From assembly GCA_963736595.1 (NCBI GenBank), contig CAVTPG010000009.1, forward strand, positions 62,001-126,000: DNA of 64,000 nt, given 5' to 3'. This document shows, piece by piece, positions 24,689 through 34,118 of this stretch (position 1 is the stretch's first letter; each line of letters opens with the position of its first letter). The notes below the pieces were generated by a model. That model saw only the letters and a list, made by a program, of their open reading frames with translations, did no database searches and had not been told where the DNA came from. The translations under genes were made by a program, and so were the position numbers. The DNA is from Parapontixanthobacter sp963736595 (GTDB lineage Bacteria > Pseudomonadota > Alphaproteobacteria > Sphingomonadales > Sphingomonadaceae).

Positions 24689-26164
24689 GCGGTCCGCTCT
24701 TTCGTCGCGATCTCGTCCAGCGTCAGCGAGCGCCAGCCCATGATCAGCACGGCGGCGCATAGCCCGGCAACAAAGACGAACACCAGCCAGTCCGACGCAT
24801 TATACAGCAGCACGCCCAGCGCCGGAGCGAACACGAATGCGGCCCCGGTAATCGACGCGACGACGCCCGATGCCTCGCCCTGTTCCTTGCGCGTTACGGC
24901 CAGCGACGCACCTGCATTATAGCCGGGGCGGAACAGCCCGAAACCCAGTGAGGCAATCGCATAAGTCAACGCGATGGAATGCAGATCATGCGCGAACCCC
25001 ATCGCGATCGTGCCGATCCCGCCTAACATCACGCCCGACAGCGTGGCGGAGCGCGGGCCAAGTTTGAAGCGCGGGATGACGCCCCATTGCGCGAGCAAAG
25101 TCGCCGCTGCGCCGCACATCAGCACGATGGCAACGGGTCCGGTTCCGGCTGCCGGATCGCTGCGCAGATCCCAAACGGTCCAACACCAGAAAGCCCGAAA
25201 AGCCTAGGATCATCGCATGAGCATGACCGCCGAGAAGGCCCGCAATCACCCAAGGGCGCAAGCGCGGCTCCCACCACCCCATGTTTTTTTGGCCCATGTT
25301 TTTTGGCCCGATATTCTTTTGGCCCATATTCTCTTGGCCAGCATTCTCAGCGTCATCATCCGACACGCGCAACGCTGCCGCATCTGCCGCATCTGCCGCA
25401 TCTTCTTCGGCATGAGCGTGATCATCCTCATCCTCATCATCATTATGTCGGTCCGATGAACTGGTCCCCCACGGCGCATCATAGGCGCGGCCACGCGCGG
25501 CAAATTGCGGCTCGTCATTGGGCAGGCGAATGCGCAAGGCAATGAGCGCCGCCACGCCCAACAAGGCAAATGCGGCAAATGGCCCGACAAGGCCTAGCCC
25601 CGGCATAATCATCAGCGGGGCAAGCGCGGGACCGATCACCGTGCCAAGGCCGAAACTCGATGCGATCAATGACAGGGCTTCAGTGCGCTCGCTCCGCGCC
25701 GTGCGTGAAGCGACATAGGCCTGCACTGCGGGCGGGGCCGCGCTGCCGAGCCAGCCATACAGGCTACGCGCAGCGGCAAACAGGATCAGCGTCCAGAACA
25801 CCGGCAGCCATCCCGCCAGGCCCAGCCACATGACCACGCCGCACAGGCTCATCGATACGATAAATCCGATGAGGCCCAGCGCCATCATCGCTTTGCGCCC
25901 GCGCTGGTCCGACCGTCTGGCCCAGATTGGCGCGCAAACCACCCATAACAGCGCCGACCAGGTGTAAGCGAGGCTGATCCAGACATCGTTCACGCCCAAT
26001 GCCGTGCCGATCGAGGGCATGACCGATTGCATCGCGGTATTGCCTGCCGCCGTCGTCAGCATCACGACGAATAGCAGCATCATCCGCCCGCGCGAAATCG
26101 AGCGTGGACGTGCAGCCGGATTGGCGGCAATCGGGTCGGGGTCTGAGAGTCTGGGCATCAGCAA
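24685..26164 (-). pseudogene. MFS transporter, split by one frameshift
   Basis: A 12-helix major facilitator exporter. Helices 1-6 and the start of the second half are read from 26164 to about 25172. The frame then breaks in a GGG run (25170-25172): GFLVLDRL should continue as DLRSDPAAGTG but shifts by one base. The last four helices are read in the other frame down to 24685 (MCGAAATLLAQWGVIPRF onward). Deleting one G gives a ~490-aa protein. The central loop (about residues 238-299) is unusual, with an Asp/Glu/His run followed by tandem KN(M/I)G(Q/P) repeats encoded by A-rich repeats. Motif-A-like WARRSDQRGRK supports MFS. Substrate unknown; the indel is probably a sequencing error. Confidence 0.82.
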
Positions 26165-26273
26165 GGCGGCGTTAAGGCGGACGGGTCATGCTTGCAATCG
26201 CCAACCGAATTTGGGAAAGCCTTTTCCTGCGGGGTCTGCGCCTGCCTGAAGCTGCGCGCGAAGGAATCAAAAT

Positions 26274-26909
26274 TTGAACGATTACGATCACAAGCAGGCC
26301 GTGCCTGCCGCGACCCCGCGCAACCGCTCATCGCGTCTGCTCGATCAATGGCGCGTATTTTTTCAGGGTTTCATGCAGCATCCGCGCATGGTCGGCTCGA
26401 TTATCCCGTCCTCGCGTTTTACCGTGAACAAGATGCTTGGCCCTGTAAAATGGGACGAGTGCAAGCTGTTCGTGGAATATGGGCCGGGCGTCGGCACATT
26501 CTGTCAGCCGGTGCTGGACCGCTTGCCTGCCGACGGGCGACTGGTGGTGATCGACACAAACCCGCTTTACATCGATTTCCTGCGCAAATCCTTTGATGAC
26601 CCGCGCTTTCATGCGGTCCTGGGTTCTGCCGAACACGTCGAGAAGATCGTGCACTCGCACGGTCATGACCATGCCGATTATGTGCTGTCAGGCTTGCCGT
26701 TTTCCACCTTGCCCGATGGTGTGGGGCCGGAAATTGCCGCCGCCACGCACCGCGTGCTGCGCCCCGGCGGCGCGTTTCTGGTCTATCAATTTTCCGCCAA
26801 AGCGCGCGATTACATGGCCGAGCATTTCAGCCATATCGAGCAGGGTTTTGAATTCTGGAATGTCCTGCCGTGCCAGTTATTCTGGGGCTGGAAGGGCGAT
26901 TCGGCTTAA
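26274..26909 (+). CDS. SAM-dependent methyltransferase, PmtA-like (phospholipid N-methyltransferase family)
   Basis: A 211-aa class I methyltransferase. The SAM motif VEYGPGVGTF (about 67-76) and the acidic residue in VVIDTNP after the second strand are clear, and the N-terminal FFQGFMQHPRMVGSIIPSSR is typical of the PmtA/RsmA-like group that methylates phosphatidylethanolamine in alphaproteobacteria. ALPF-like motif LSGLPFSTLP matches that group. The start is TTG (26274), with AAGGA seven bases upstream; there is no better ATG. The substrate could be a lipid or a quinone-like molecule. Confidence 0.82.
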   Translation: MNDYDHKQAVPAATPRNRSSRLLDQWRVFFQGFMQHPRMVGSIIPSSRFTVNKMLGPVKWDECKLFVEYGPGVGTFCQPVLDRLPADGRLVVIDTNPLYIDFLRKSFDDPRFHAVLGSAEHVEKIVHSHGHDHADYVLSGLPFSTLPDGVGPEIAAATHRVLRPGGAFLVYQFSAKARDYMAEHFSHIEQGFEFWNVLPCQLFWGWKGDSA

Positions 26910-27733
26910 AGCTCCGGCGGCGTGTCCCGTTGCTCGGGCGCCTCGTTCGGCGTCGCGGTTAGCTGGCGATAGACCGACACGATCAGCGCCGCCACGATAG
27001 CGGTGAGGATAGAACCGACCAGCGCGGCAAAGGCCGCATCGATGAACAGCGCCACTTCAGCGTTGGAAATCAGCGCCGTAATCAGCGCGATCGGCAGGCC
27101 CGCGACTGTAGAAATAATCAGTCCGGCGATGGATAGCAGCACCAGAAACGCAACCAGTTTGCCGCCATGCCCGCGCGTCATGCGAAAGCTGGCGGACAAG
27201 GCTTTGACAGGGTTGTAGCGTTTCTCGAAGATAATCGCGCCAATCACCGGAAACAAGCGTCCGGCAAGATACAGCGCAACCCCGATCAAGAGCGCGACGC
27301 CCAGCGCGATGGCCGCGTTGCCAGCGAGACTTAGCAGCGCGAAAATCAGCGCGGAGGCCAGCGTCAGCGCAAAGGTGAGCAAGATTTGCAGGATCAAGAG
27401 CGGGATCAGTGCCATTAAGCCGGTCTTGATCGCATCGCCAACGGTCGGGCGGCGACGTGCAAACAGTGCCACCATCGTTAGCAATCCGGCATATTGCGCG
27501 ACTTGCAGCACGATCAGGTAAATGCCGACCTTGGCAAAATACGCATTAAGCTGCGGGACGGGATTGTCCTGATCCAGATCGGCGGGCAATTGCATCGCCT
27601 CCGGCTCGATCAGATATACGGCCAGCGTCGGCACGAAGATGAACAATCCAGCCAGCAGAATGAGCAATTCGGGGTTTGAGCGGAGCAGGCGCACGGCCTC
27701 GTTCCAGGCCCGGTTCATGTCGAATTTCATCAT
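26906..27733 (-). CDS. Multi-pass membrane protein of unknown function
   Basis: A 275-aa protein with about six hydrophobic segments, including LLILLAGLFIFVPTLAVYL near the start and paired Ala/Leu-rich helices at about 100-160. It resembles the glycerophosphodiesterase-membrane-domain/DUF7544-like proteins (FEKRYNPVKALSASFRMTRGHGGKL is the conserved amphipathic turn between helices), but no catalytic domain follows. The C-terminal ~15 residues are hydrophilic and acidic. It converges with the PmtA-like gene by 4 bases and is divergent from lipB. Function not inferred. Confidence 0.75.
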   Translation of the reverse strand: MMKFDMNRAWNEAVRLLRSNPELLILLAGLFIFVPTLAVYLIEPEAMQLPADLDQDNPVPQLNAYFAKVGIYLIVLQVAQYAGLLTMVALFARRRPTVGDAIKTGLMALIPLLILQILLTFALTLASALIFALLSLAGNAAIALGVALLIGVALYLAGRLFPVIGAIIFEKRYNPVKALSASFRMTRGHGGKLVAFLVLLSIAGLIISTVAGLPIALITALISNAEVALFIDAAFAALVGSILTAIVAALIVSVYRQLTATPNEAPEQRDTPPEL

Positions 27734-27843
27734 TTACCCCTTATTGCACCTTGCGATACGCCGTTCGACCTGACGATGTAGGTGTGCCGGTCGCGTGCCG
27801 AATACCCTTGATCGACACGGCTTTTCAACGCAAGCCGCTTTCC

Positions 27844-28527
27844 ATGTCGCAACCCGCGCCCGCTCTTGATACCGACACGCTCGAATGGACCACCACGCCC
27901 GGTTTCGTGCCATATCGTGAGGCGTTAGGTGCAATGGAGGCGCGCAATCGCGCGATCCAGTCAGGCGCCGCGGCAGAGCAAGTGTGGCTGCTCGAACATC
28001 CGCCGGTTTATACCGCCGGAACCAGTGCGGGGGATGCGGAATTGCTCGATCCCCGCTTTGAAGTGGTCGAGGCGGGACGCGGGGGGCGCTACACCTATCA
28101 TGGGCCAGGGCAGCGGATCGGCTATATCATGCTCGATTTGTCCAAGCGCGGGCGCGATGTCCGCCGCTTTGTGGCGTGCGTGGAGGGCTGGGTGATTGCG
28201 ACTTTGGGCGATCTGGGACTGCAAGCATGGCGCGCGGAGGGCCGGATCGGCATCTGGACGCATGGCCCGGATGGAACCGAAGCGAAGATCGGCGCGATCG
28301 GCGTGCGCGTGCGCCGCTGGGTCACGATGCACGGCTTTTCGGTCAATCTTGCGCCGGACCTGACGCATTTTTCCGGCATCGTGCCGTGCGGAATTGCGGA
28401 ATTTGGCGTGACCAGCTTTGCCGAACTGGGTTATGAGATGACGAACGAGCTATTCGATGCGGCGCTACACGCGCGGCTCGACGATTTTCTGGCCGCTGTC
28501 GGCGGTGACGAGGACAGATTACCATGA
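27844..28527 (+). CDS. lipB: Octanoyltransferase LipB (lipoate biosynthesis)
   Basis: A 227-aa enzyme that moves octanoyl groups from acyl carrier protein to lipoyl domains of 2-oxoacid dehydrogenases. Motifs include EHPPVYTAGTSA, GGRYTYHGPGQ, the catalytic Lys in EAKIGAIGVRVRRWVTMHG and the catalytic Cys in GIVPCGI. The frame opens at 27676, but ATG 27844 matches the family start. Its stop overlaps the ATG of a small lipoprotein gene (28524-28527). Confidence 0.94.
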   Translation: MSQPAPALDTDTLEWTTTPGFVPYREALGAMEARNRAIQSGAAAEQVWLLEHPPVYTAGTSAGDAELLDPRFEVVEAGRGGRYTYHGPGQRIGYIMLDLSKRGRDVRRFVACVEGWVIATLGDLGLQAWRAEGRIGIWTHGPDGTEAKIGAIGVRVRRWVTMHGFSVNLAPDLTHFSGIVPCGIAEFGVTSFAELGYEMTNELFDAALHARLDDFLAAVGGDEDRLP

Positions 28528-28820
28528 TGACAACACTGCGCCGACTGCCTGTAATTCTCGCTGTGACGAGCGCTCTGGCACTGTCAGCTTGCGGCGAAAA
28601 AGAAACCGCGCCGGTCGTCGATGACGGTGCAGGCGGTCAATTGACCGGCGAGATATTGGAGCGGTCGGTGACGGACGAGATGCTGCCGCTGGAAACGGCG
28701 GGCGGGCCGACTACGCCGCAAACCGACGCCGCCACCTTGCAGAACAATGAAGCGCGCGCAGAGGCTGACGCCGACGCCGATACTGACACGGGCGAAACAC
28801 AAGCGGAGGCGGGCGAATAG
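28524..28820 (+). CDS. Small acidic lipoprotein, hypothetical
   Basis: A 98-aa protein with a lipoprotein signal ending in L-S-A-C (Cys23). The mature part is low-complexity and acidic, ending in an Ala/Asp/Glu/Thr-rich repeat-like tail (EARAEADADADTDTGE). The ATG overlaps the lipB stop (ATGA), so it is translated from the same transcript. No known domain is recognisable. The lipobox and operon position support a real gene. Confidence 0.72.
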   Translation: MMTTLRRLPVILAVTSALALSACGEKETAPVVDDGAGGQLTGEILERSVTDEMLPLETAGGPTTPQTDAATLQNNEARAEADADADTDTGETQAEAGE

Positions 28821-28852
28821 GCCCGCGCTCCACCTGCTTACTTCACTTCAGT

Positions 28853-29953
28853 CTAAACGTTTTCATCGGCCATTGTCGGGTAATCGATGTAACCGTCCGG
28901 CCCCGGCATATACCAGCTTTGTGGCACGTTGACGTTGGGCGCCCATGTCGCACCTGCCGCAATGCGCGCGGGCAGATCGGGGTTCGAGATAAACGGGCGA
29001 CCGAACGACACCGCATCGCAGCGTCCGCTCGAAATATGCTTATCCGCTTCGGCGGCGTCGTAATCGGAATTCAGGATCAGCGGGCCGCTATAGATCGCGC
29101 GGATCACGTCATCCTGCTTTGGCACCTCGGTCGCGCCGAACGTGCCATCGGCTCCGGGTTGCCGCAATTCCACGAATGCCACGTCCAGTTCCTCGCACAC
29201 CCGTGCTGCTGCACCAAAGGTTTCCGCCGGATTGCTGTCGTCGCATCCTTGCGAATCGCCATTGGGCGAAAGCCGCACGCCAACCCGGTCCGCGCCCCAA
29301 ACGTCGATCAATGCGGTCAGGACTTCGCGCAGGAAGCGCGAGCGGTTCTCCGCCGATCCGCCATATTCATCCGTCCGCTTGTTCGTGCCATCGCGCAGGA
29401 ATTGATCGATCAGATAGCCGTTCGCGCCATGTAGCTGCACCCCGTCGAAACCGCCGGTTTTGGCATGGATGGCCGCCGCGCGGTAATCGCCGACCGTGCG
29501 CTCGATATCGTCCAGCGTCATTTCGCGCGCAGGCATATAATCCTGCCGTCCGGTCGGCGTATGCGCATGGCCGGGCGCGGTGGTCGCACTGGCTGATACC
29601 GGCGCTTCACCGCCCAGAAAATCGGGATGCACCAGCCGTCCCATATGCCACAGCTGGCACACGATCAGCCCGCCTTTGTCATGCACCGCCTTGGTCGCTG
29701 CCTGCCACCCTTGCGCTTGCTCATCGCTCCACACGCCCGGCGCATTGGGCCAGCCAAGACCTTCGACACTGATGCCCGTCGCCTCGCTGATAATCAGCCC
29801 AGCCGACGCGCGCTGCCCGTAATACGTCGCCATCATCTCGTTCGGAACAAAGCCCGGCTGCGAGGCGCGACCGCGCGTAAGCGGCGCCATAACGATCCGG
29901 TTTTTCGCGTCGAGCGCGCCCATGGAAAGCGGCTGAAACAGGCTGTCGTGCAT
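28853..29953 (-). CDS. Old yellow enzyme family alkene reductase (FMN-dependent)
   Basis: A ~366-aa TIM-barrel flavoenzyme of the NemA/OYE family, which reduces activated C=C bonds or nitro groups with NAD(P)H. Features are NRIVMAPLTRGRA at the start, GLIISEATGISVEG, CQLWHMGRLVHPDF, FDGVQLHGANGYLIDQFL (substrate-binding His/Asn region) and SFGRPFISNPDLP at the FMN phosphate site. Open frame extends to 30022, but ATG 29953 begins the family N-terminus with AAGGA 10 bases upstream. It is divergent from the EamA gene. Confidence 0.92.
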   Translation of the reverse strand: MHDSLFQPLSMGALDAKNRIVMAPLTRGRASQPGFVPNEMMATYYGQRASAGLIISEATGISVEGLGWPNAPGVWSDEQAQGWQAATKAVHDKGGLIVCQLWHMGRLVHPDFLGGEAPVSASATTAPGHAHTPTGRQDYMPAREMTLDDIERTVGDYRAAAIHAKTGGFDGVQLHGANGYLIDQFLRDGTNKRTDEYGGSAENRSRFLREVLTALIDVWGADRVGVRLSPNGDSQGCDDSNPAETFGAAARVCEELDVAFVELRQPGADGTFGATEVPKQDDVIRAIYSGPLILNSDYDAAEADKHISSGRCDAVSFGRPFISNPDLPARIAAGATWAPNVNVPQSWYMPGPDGYIDYPTMADENV

Positions 29954-30009
29954 TGGTGAATGTCCTTGGCAAAGATGGATTAATACGCTGCGCTCGCTAA
30001 GGCAGGGAC

Positions 30010-30944
30010 GTGAGCGATACAACCACCTTTCCGCGCGATAGCGATGGCGAGCGGCCCGCCGATAGCGTTGATGATGGCGCTTCTGTGCACAAAGAGCCGA
30101 CGCCGTGGCACTGGGCCGCGCTGATTGTCGGCAATGTGGCGCTGGCGCTGGGTCCGTGGTCGGTTCGCGTCGCCGATAGCGGCCCGGTTTCAGCAGGCTT
30201 CTGGCGATTGCTGCTGGCGCTGCCGTTCCTTTACGTGTTTGCGCGGATGAATGGCGAGCGAGTGTTCAACATACCGCGCAAATCGGCCATTCTGGTGGTA
30301 TCGCGGGCATTGCCTTCGCGCTCGATCTGACCAGCTGGCACATCGGGATCGCGCAGACGCGGCTGGGCAATGCGACGCTGTTCGGCAATTCGGGCAGTCT
30401 CGTGCTGCTCGTCTGGGGCTTTGTGATCGGGCGAATGTGGCCGGGACGACGTGAAGCTCTCGCCATTGCAGCGGCGCTGGGCGGGGTTGCCATCTTGATG
30501 GGCCGCAGTCTGGAGATCAGCCAGGCCACGCTGATCGGCGATTTGTTCAGCTTGCTCGCCGGATTGTTTTACGCGGTCTATCTGCTGGTGCTGCATGACG
30601 CGCGCAAAGGGCTGGGCAGTTGGGCGTTGCTGGTGTGGATTTGCGCCGCCGGAGCGCCGATCATGCTGGGCTTTGCGCTGTTATTGGGTGAGCCGGTCTG
30701 GCCGCAGGACTGGACCCCGATCATTGCGCTGTTCATCGGCAGTCAGCTGATCGGGCAAGGGTTGGTCGTGTATGCGTTAAGGCACTTTACCCCGCTGATT
30801 ATCGGGCTGGCGCTGCTGATGCAGCCGGTGGTTGCGGCCGTTTATGGCTGGATCCAGTTTGCCGAAGTGCTGAGCGTGCTGGATATGGTGGGCATGGTGC
30901 TGCTGGGCGTGGCCTTGGTAATTGCGAAAACCCGCACGAAATAG
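30010..30944 (+). pseudogene. EamA/DMT family transporter, split by one frameshift
   Basis: A drug/metabolite transporter with two EamA repeats (about 10 helices). Translation from GTG 30010 gives a hydrophilic ~35-residue N-terminus, then helices from WAALIVGNVALALGPWSVRVA. The frame is lost near 30296-30303 after RKSAILVV. The normal continuation, GIAFALDLTSWHIGIAQT, is in another frame and runs on through FGNSGSLVLLVWGFVIGRMW to the stop at 30944. One missing base explains it; corrected, the protein would be ~310 aa. It is probably a sequencing error. Substrate unknown. Confidence 0.84.
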
Positions 30945-30980
30945 ACGGCGTCTTGCCAGATTACGCGCACCACATCGTCC

Positions 30981-31018
30981 CGCTAAACCTCGCCCACGAA
31001 GCGACGCGCTAAACCTCG
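30981..31018. repeat. 12-bp direct repeat in a convergent spacer
   Basis: CGCTAAACCTCG occurs at 30981-30992 and again at 31007-31018. It lies in the 91-base space between the converging EamA and DUF2254 genes. No hairpin with a T-run is evident there. The role is unknown and it may be chance duplication. Confidence 0.45.
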
Positions 31019-31035
31019 TCCGCGATGCGCCGCAC

Positions 31036-32385
31036 TTACATTCGCTGGAAATGCCGCGTTTCGTCCCGGTCCATCCGCTTGCGGAATGTCTCGTAGCGTG
31101 CTTCGACTTCTGCCAGCGCCGGCCCGGTCAGATGTTCGCGCACTTGCCGGATCAGCGTGTCGCCTTCCTCCAGAATTGCGTCCGTCCGGCTTTCATCGTT
31201 CAGCGTCGTCGCCGCGCCCAACAGCGCCTCATACGTCACGATCGAGGCCGTGCGGCTGGTCGCGGTGGCCGCGCGCATCGCTCCGAAACCGCGTTGCACA
31301 TAGTGTTTGTAATCATCGTTCAGCAAAATCAGGCGATCATCGTCCGGGTCTTCCGCCGTGCCGAAGCGGCGGCGTAGTCCGCGCCGGCCAAGCTCTGCGG
31401 TTGCCGCTCCAAGCCAGTGAATTGCGGTGATTGCGGTGAACGGATCGTTGATGCCGGGCGAAAGGGCGCGCATCCCGATCTCCACCAGCTCGTCGATCAG
31501 AAAGTGCAAATCCTGTCCCGGCGTCCGCATCCCGCCCAGCCCGAACAACTCGCGCACATTATCGTCGAGATCGTCATGGTCCTGATCGCACGCCCAATAC
31601 GCCAGCGCGCGCTGCGGATGCACGAAATCGCCTGTGCGCACCGCCATTTTCAGCACCCCATCGGCGCGCTCTGCCAGCCGGTCCAGCCCTTCGAAATCGA
31701 TCACCTGAATATAGCCGACGCCGCTCGCGACGATTTCCCGCCCTTCCGGTGCGTCGGTTTCTATCAAACCCTTATGATCTTCGGGAAATTTCTCTTTGAT
31801 GTCGTGGATCAACCGGCTGCCGATCCCTTCCAGCACCGTGTTGATGCGGATCGAGGAAGGAATGTGATTGAGGAAAAACACCAGCACTGCGACGGCCAGC
31901 GCCATCAGGCCATACGCCACCAGCAGCGATAATTGCGGCACGAAACCGGGCAAAACCGTGCCATCGGGCGCAGGGGTCAACGTGCCTTCGCCGCTGATCC
32001 GCACTGTGCGCAACACCGTGATCGCATAGACAAATGTGCCGATGAATACAGCGAGGCTGAACTGGTTGCCCTTATCCTCCATAAAATTGGTCAGCAGGCG
32101 CGGGCCGTAATTGCCGCTGGCATAGGCAACCGCGGCAATGGTGATCGAGAACACCGTGGAAGCAACGCCGATCATCGAACCGGCAATCACCGTCAGCATA
32201 TTGGATGCGCCATCGGGGCGCGCGGGCTGGATCGCGGGGATCTGGCTCAAATAATCGGCCCAGCCGTTTTTATCGAACCAGATCGTCGTCTGCGCCAGCG
32301 CCACCGCGCCGATCGCAAACAGCGCCGGATAGAACCAGTAGCTCGCATTGATGGTGTCGAGAAAAGAGCGCAGGCGGACCCACAT
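31036..32385 (-). CDS. DUF2254 family membrane protein
   Basis: A 449-aa predicted inner-membrane protein of the DUF2254 family. About four transmembrane segments fill the first ~170 residues, including ASYWFYPALFAIGAVALAQT and SMIGVASTVFSITIAAVAYAS. A soluble C-terminal region follows, with family-typical HDIKEKFP, the GYIQVIDFEGL strand and SPGINDPFTAI around residue 300. No biochemical role is established for the family. It stands alone between a convergent EamA gene and nadA, 54 bases downstream of nadA on the same strand. Confidence 0.87.
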   Translation of the reverse strand: MWVRLRSFLDTINASYWFYPALFAIGAVALAQTTIWFDKNGWADYLSQIPAIQPARPDGASNMLTVIAGSMIGVASTVFSITIAAVAYASGNYGPRLLTNFMEDKGNQFSLAVFIGTFVYAITVLRTVRISGEGTLTPAPDGTVLPGFVPQLSLLVAYGLMALAVAVLVFFLNHIPSSIRINTVLEGIGSRLIHDIKEKFPEDHKGLIETDAPEGREIVASGVGYIQVIDFEGLDRLAERADGVLKMAVRTGDFVHPQRALAYWACDQDHDDLDDNVRELFGLGGMRTPGQDLHFLIDELVEIGMRALSPGINDPFTAITAIHWLGAATAELGRRGLRRRFGTAEDPDDDRLILLNDDYKHYVQRGFGAMRAATATSRTASIVTYEALLGAATTLNDESRTDAILEEGDTLIRQVREHLTGPALAEVEARYETFRKRMDRDETRHFQRM

Positions 32386-32439
32386 ATTGGCGTATCTCCT
32401 GCTAGGTAAGAGAGTAACGCGCGGCGGGGAAAACGGTGC

Positions 32440-33426
32440 CTAGACCTTGCCCAGATCACCCTGACCGATCGTGCCGCTGGCCATTTCCAGCATTTTATCA
32501 AGGCTCTGCTTGGCTTTGAGGCGCAGCCCTTCCTCGATCTCGATCCGTGGCTCCAGATCGCGCAGACAAGTGTATAGTTTTTCCAGCGTATTCAAGGCCA
32601 TATACGGACAGATATTGCACGAGCAATTGCCATCGGCTCCCGGCGCACCGATAAACCGCTTGTTGGGCAAGGCCCGCTCCATCTGGTGGATAATGTGGGG
32701 TTCGGTCGCAACGATCAGCGTGTCGCCGGTGAAGGTTTCCGCGTATTGCAGGATGCCGCTGGTCGAGCCGATATAATCGGCATGGTCGAGGATGGTCGGC
32801 GGGCATTCGGGATGCGCGGCAATCGGCGCGTCGGGATGCTGTCCTTTAAGTTTTAGCAATTCGGTTTCCGAAAACGCCTCATGCACGATGCACACGCCCG
32901 GCCAGAGCAGCATTTCGCGGTCGAATTTACGGCTGAGATACCCGCCCAAATGCCGGTCGGGGCCGAAGATGATCTTCTGGTCGCGCGGGATTTGCTGCAA
33001 GATTGTTTCGGCACTCGATGACGTGACAATCACATCGGAGAGCGCCTTCACCTCGGTCGAGCAATTGATGTAAGTCAGCGCGATGTGGTCGGGATGCTTT
33101 TCCCGAAACGCGCGGAATTTCTCTGGCGGGCAGGAATCTTCAAGGGAACAACCGGCGTCCATATCGGGCAGCACCACGATCTTTTCAGGACTGAGGATTT
33201 TGGCCGTATCCGCCATGAATTTCACACCGCAAAAGGCGATCACATCGGCGTCCGTCTCTGCCGCCATCTGGCTCAATTGCAGCGAATCGCCGACAAAATC
33301 CGCCAGATCCTGGATCTGCGGGCGTTGGTAATAATGCGCCAGAATCACCGCATTGCGCTCTTTACGCAGACGGTTGATCTCGTCGAGCAGGTCGGTTCCT
33401 GCGGGCGGCTTGGCTTCGGCGCTCAT
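32440..33426 (-). CDS. nadA: Quinolinate synthase NadA
   Basis: A 328-aa [4Fe-4S] enzyme that condenses iminoaspartate with dihydroxyacetone phosphate in NAD synthesis. The three expected cluster cysteines can be seen in DAGCSLEDS, GVCIVHEAF and CNICPYMA. Other motifs are AHYYQRPQIQDLADFVGDSLQL near the start and TSSSAETIL. nadB and nadC are not in the window. Its ATG overlaps the stop of the DUF4230 gene (33423-33426), although that gene is upstream in transcription, so the two are coupled. Confidence 0.95.
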   Translation of the reverse strand: MSAEAKPPAGTDLLDEINRLRKERNAVILAHYYQRPQIQDLADFVGDSLQLSQMAAETDADVIAFCGVKFMADTAKILSPEKIVVLPDMDAGCSLEDSCPPEKFRAFREKHPDHIALTYINCSTEVKALSDVIVTSSSAETILQQIPRDQKIIFGPDRHLGGYLSRKFDREMLLWPGVCIVHEAFSETELLKLKGQHPDAPIAAHPECPPTILDHADYIGSTSGILQYAETFTGDTLIVATEPHIIHQMERALPNKRFIGAPGADGNCSCNICPYMALNTLEKLYTCLRDLEPRIEIEEGLRLKAKQSLDKMLEMASGTIGQGDLGKV

Positions 33427-34118
33427 GATACTTCCTCTTCTCCGTCAAAACGGACATTAACCTTTACTTCGCCATAGCCTGCAACTTGCATGGGTATAGC
33501 CAAATTCTGCCGGATCGCTTCCTTTGCCGCACTGCGGGCAAGATTCAAGACTTCGGGATTTTTCGCAAACACCGCCGCACGGCGTTCGGCTTGCCGTGAA
33601 TTGGACTGGCTCAAGTTCTGCGCGGCATTGCGCGACACATAAGCGCCTTCGGTAAACACGCGCGCGGCCCCTTCATCCAGATTGGGACGCGAGATTCTCA
33701 ATTGCGGGATGGTGACATCCAGCGTCTCGCTTGCCTCGTCCCATGTCAATTGGTCGCGGCCCACACCGGCCAGATCGACACGGTATTCCACGGTCGCCGG
33801 AATAATGCTGGCTTGCCGCGTTTTTAACAGATCGAAGCCTGCGAGCGACGTCGTGTTCGTACTTTCGGCCACAACTTCGAAACGGCTGGAAAAGACGATC
33901 AGCGAATTCTGCTTTTCAAACGCCAACATGGCGCTGCCGACCGGATCGCCTTCCTCTTCGTAGAAAAATGCACGCCAGCCAAGCCACGCCACCGCCGCCA
34001 GCAGGACGATCACGATCAGCCACGGTGCGCCTTGCATCCGGGCGAGCGGTTTGTTGCGCCCGATGGCTGGCGAAACCTCAGCCGTATCGGAGCGCGCGCC
34101 TAGCTTGTCGTCTGCCAT
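33423..34118 (-). CDS. DUF4230 family membrane-anchored protein
   Basis: A 231-aa protein with a ~30-residue cytoplasmic start, one transmembrane segment (WLIVIVLLAAVAWLGWRAFF) and a C-terminal DUF4230 domain. The domain begins near LIVFSSRFEVVAES and contains a repeating strand-helix pattern ending in GYGEVKVNVRF. Nothing in it suggests catalysis. It sits between the MBL-fold gene (19-base overlap) and nadA (4-base overlap), forming a tight three-gene unit. Function unknown. Confidence 0.8.
   Translation of the reverse strand: MADDKLGARSDTAEVSPAIGRNKPLARMQGAPWLIVIVLLAAVAWLGWRAFFYEEEGDPVGSAMLAFEKQNSLIVFSSRFEVVAESTNTTSLAGFDLLKTRQASIIPATVEYRVDLAGVGRDQLTWDEASETLDVTIPQLRISRPNLDEGAARVFTEGAYVSRNAAQNLSQSNSRQAERRAAVFAKNPEVLNLARSAAKEAIRQNLAIPMQVAGYGEVKVNVRFDGEEEVS

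Noticed and set aside
25285..25320. Slippery A-AAA-AAC heptamer in the MFS loop as a programmed frameshift
   Set aside because: A -1 slip there leads to a frame that does not contain the C-terminal helices; the needed shift is in the other direction and located ~130 bases downstream.
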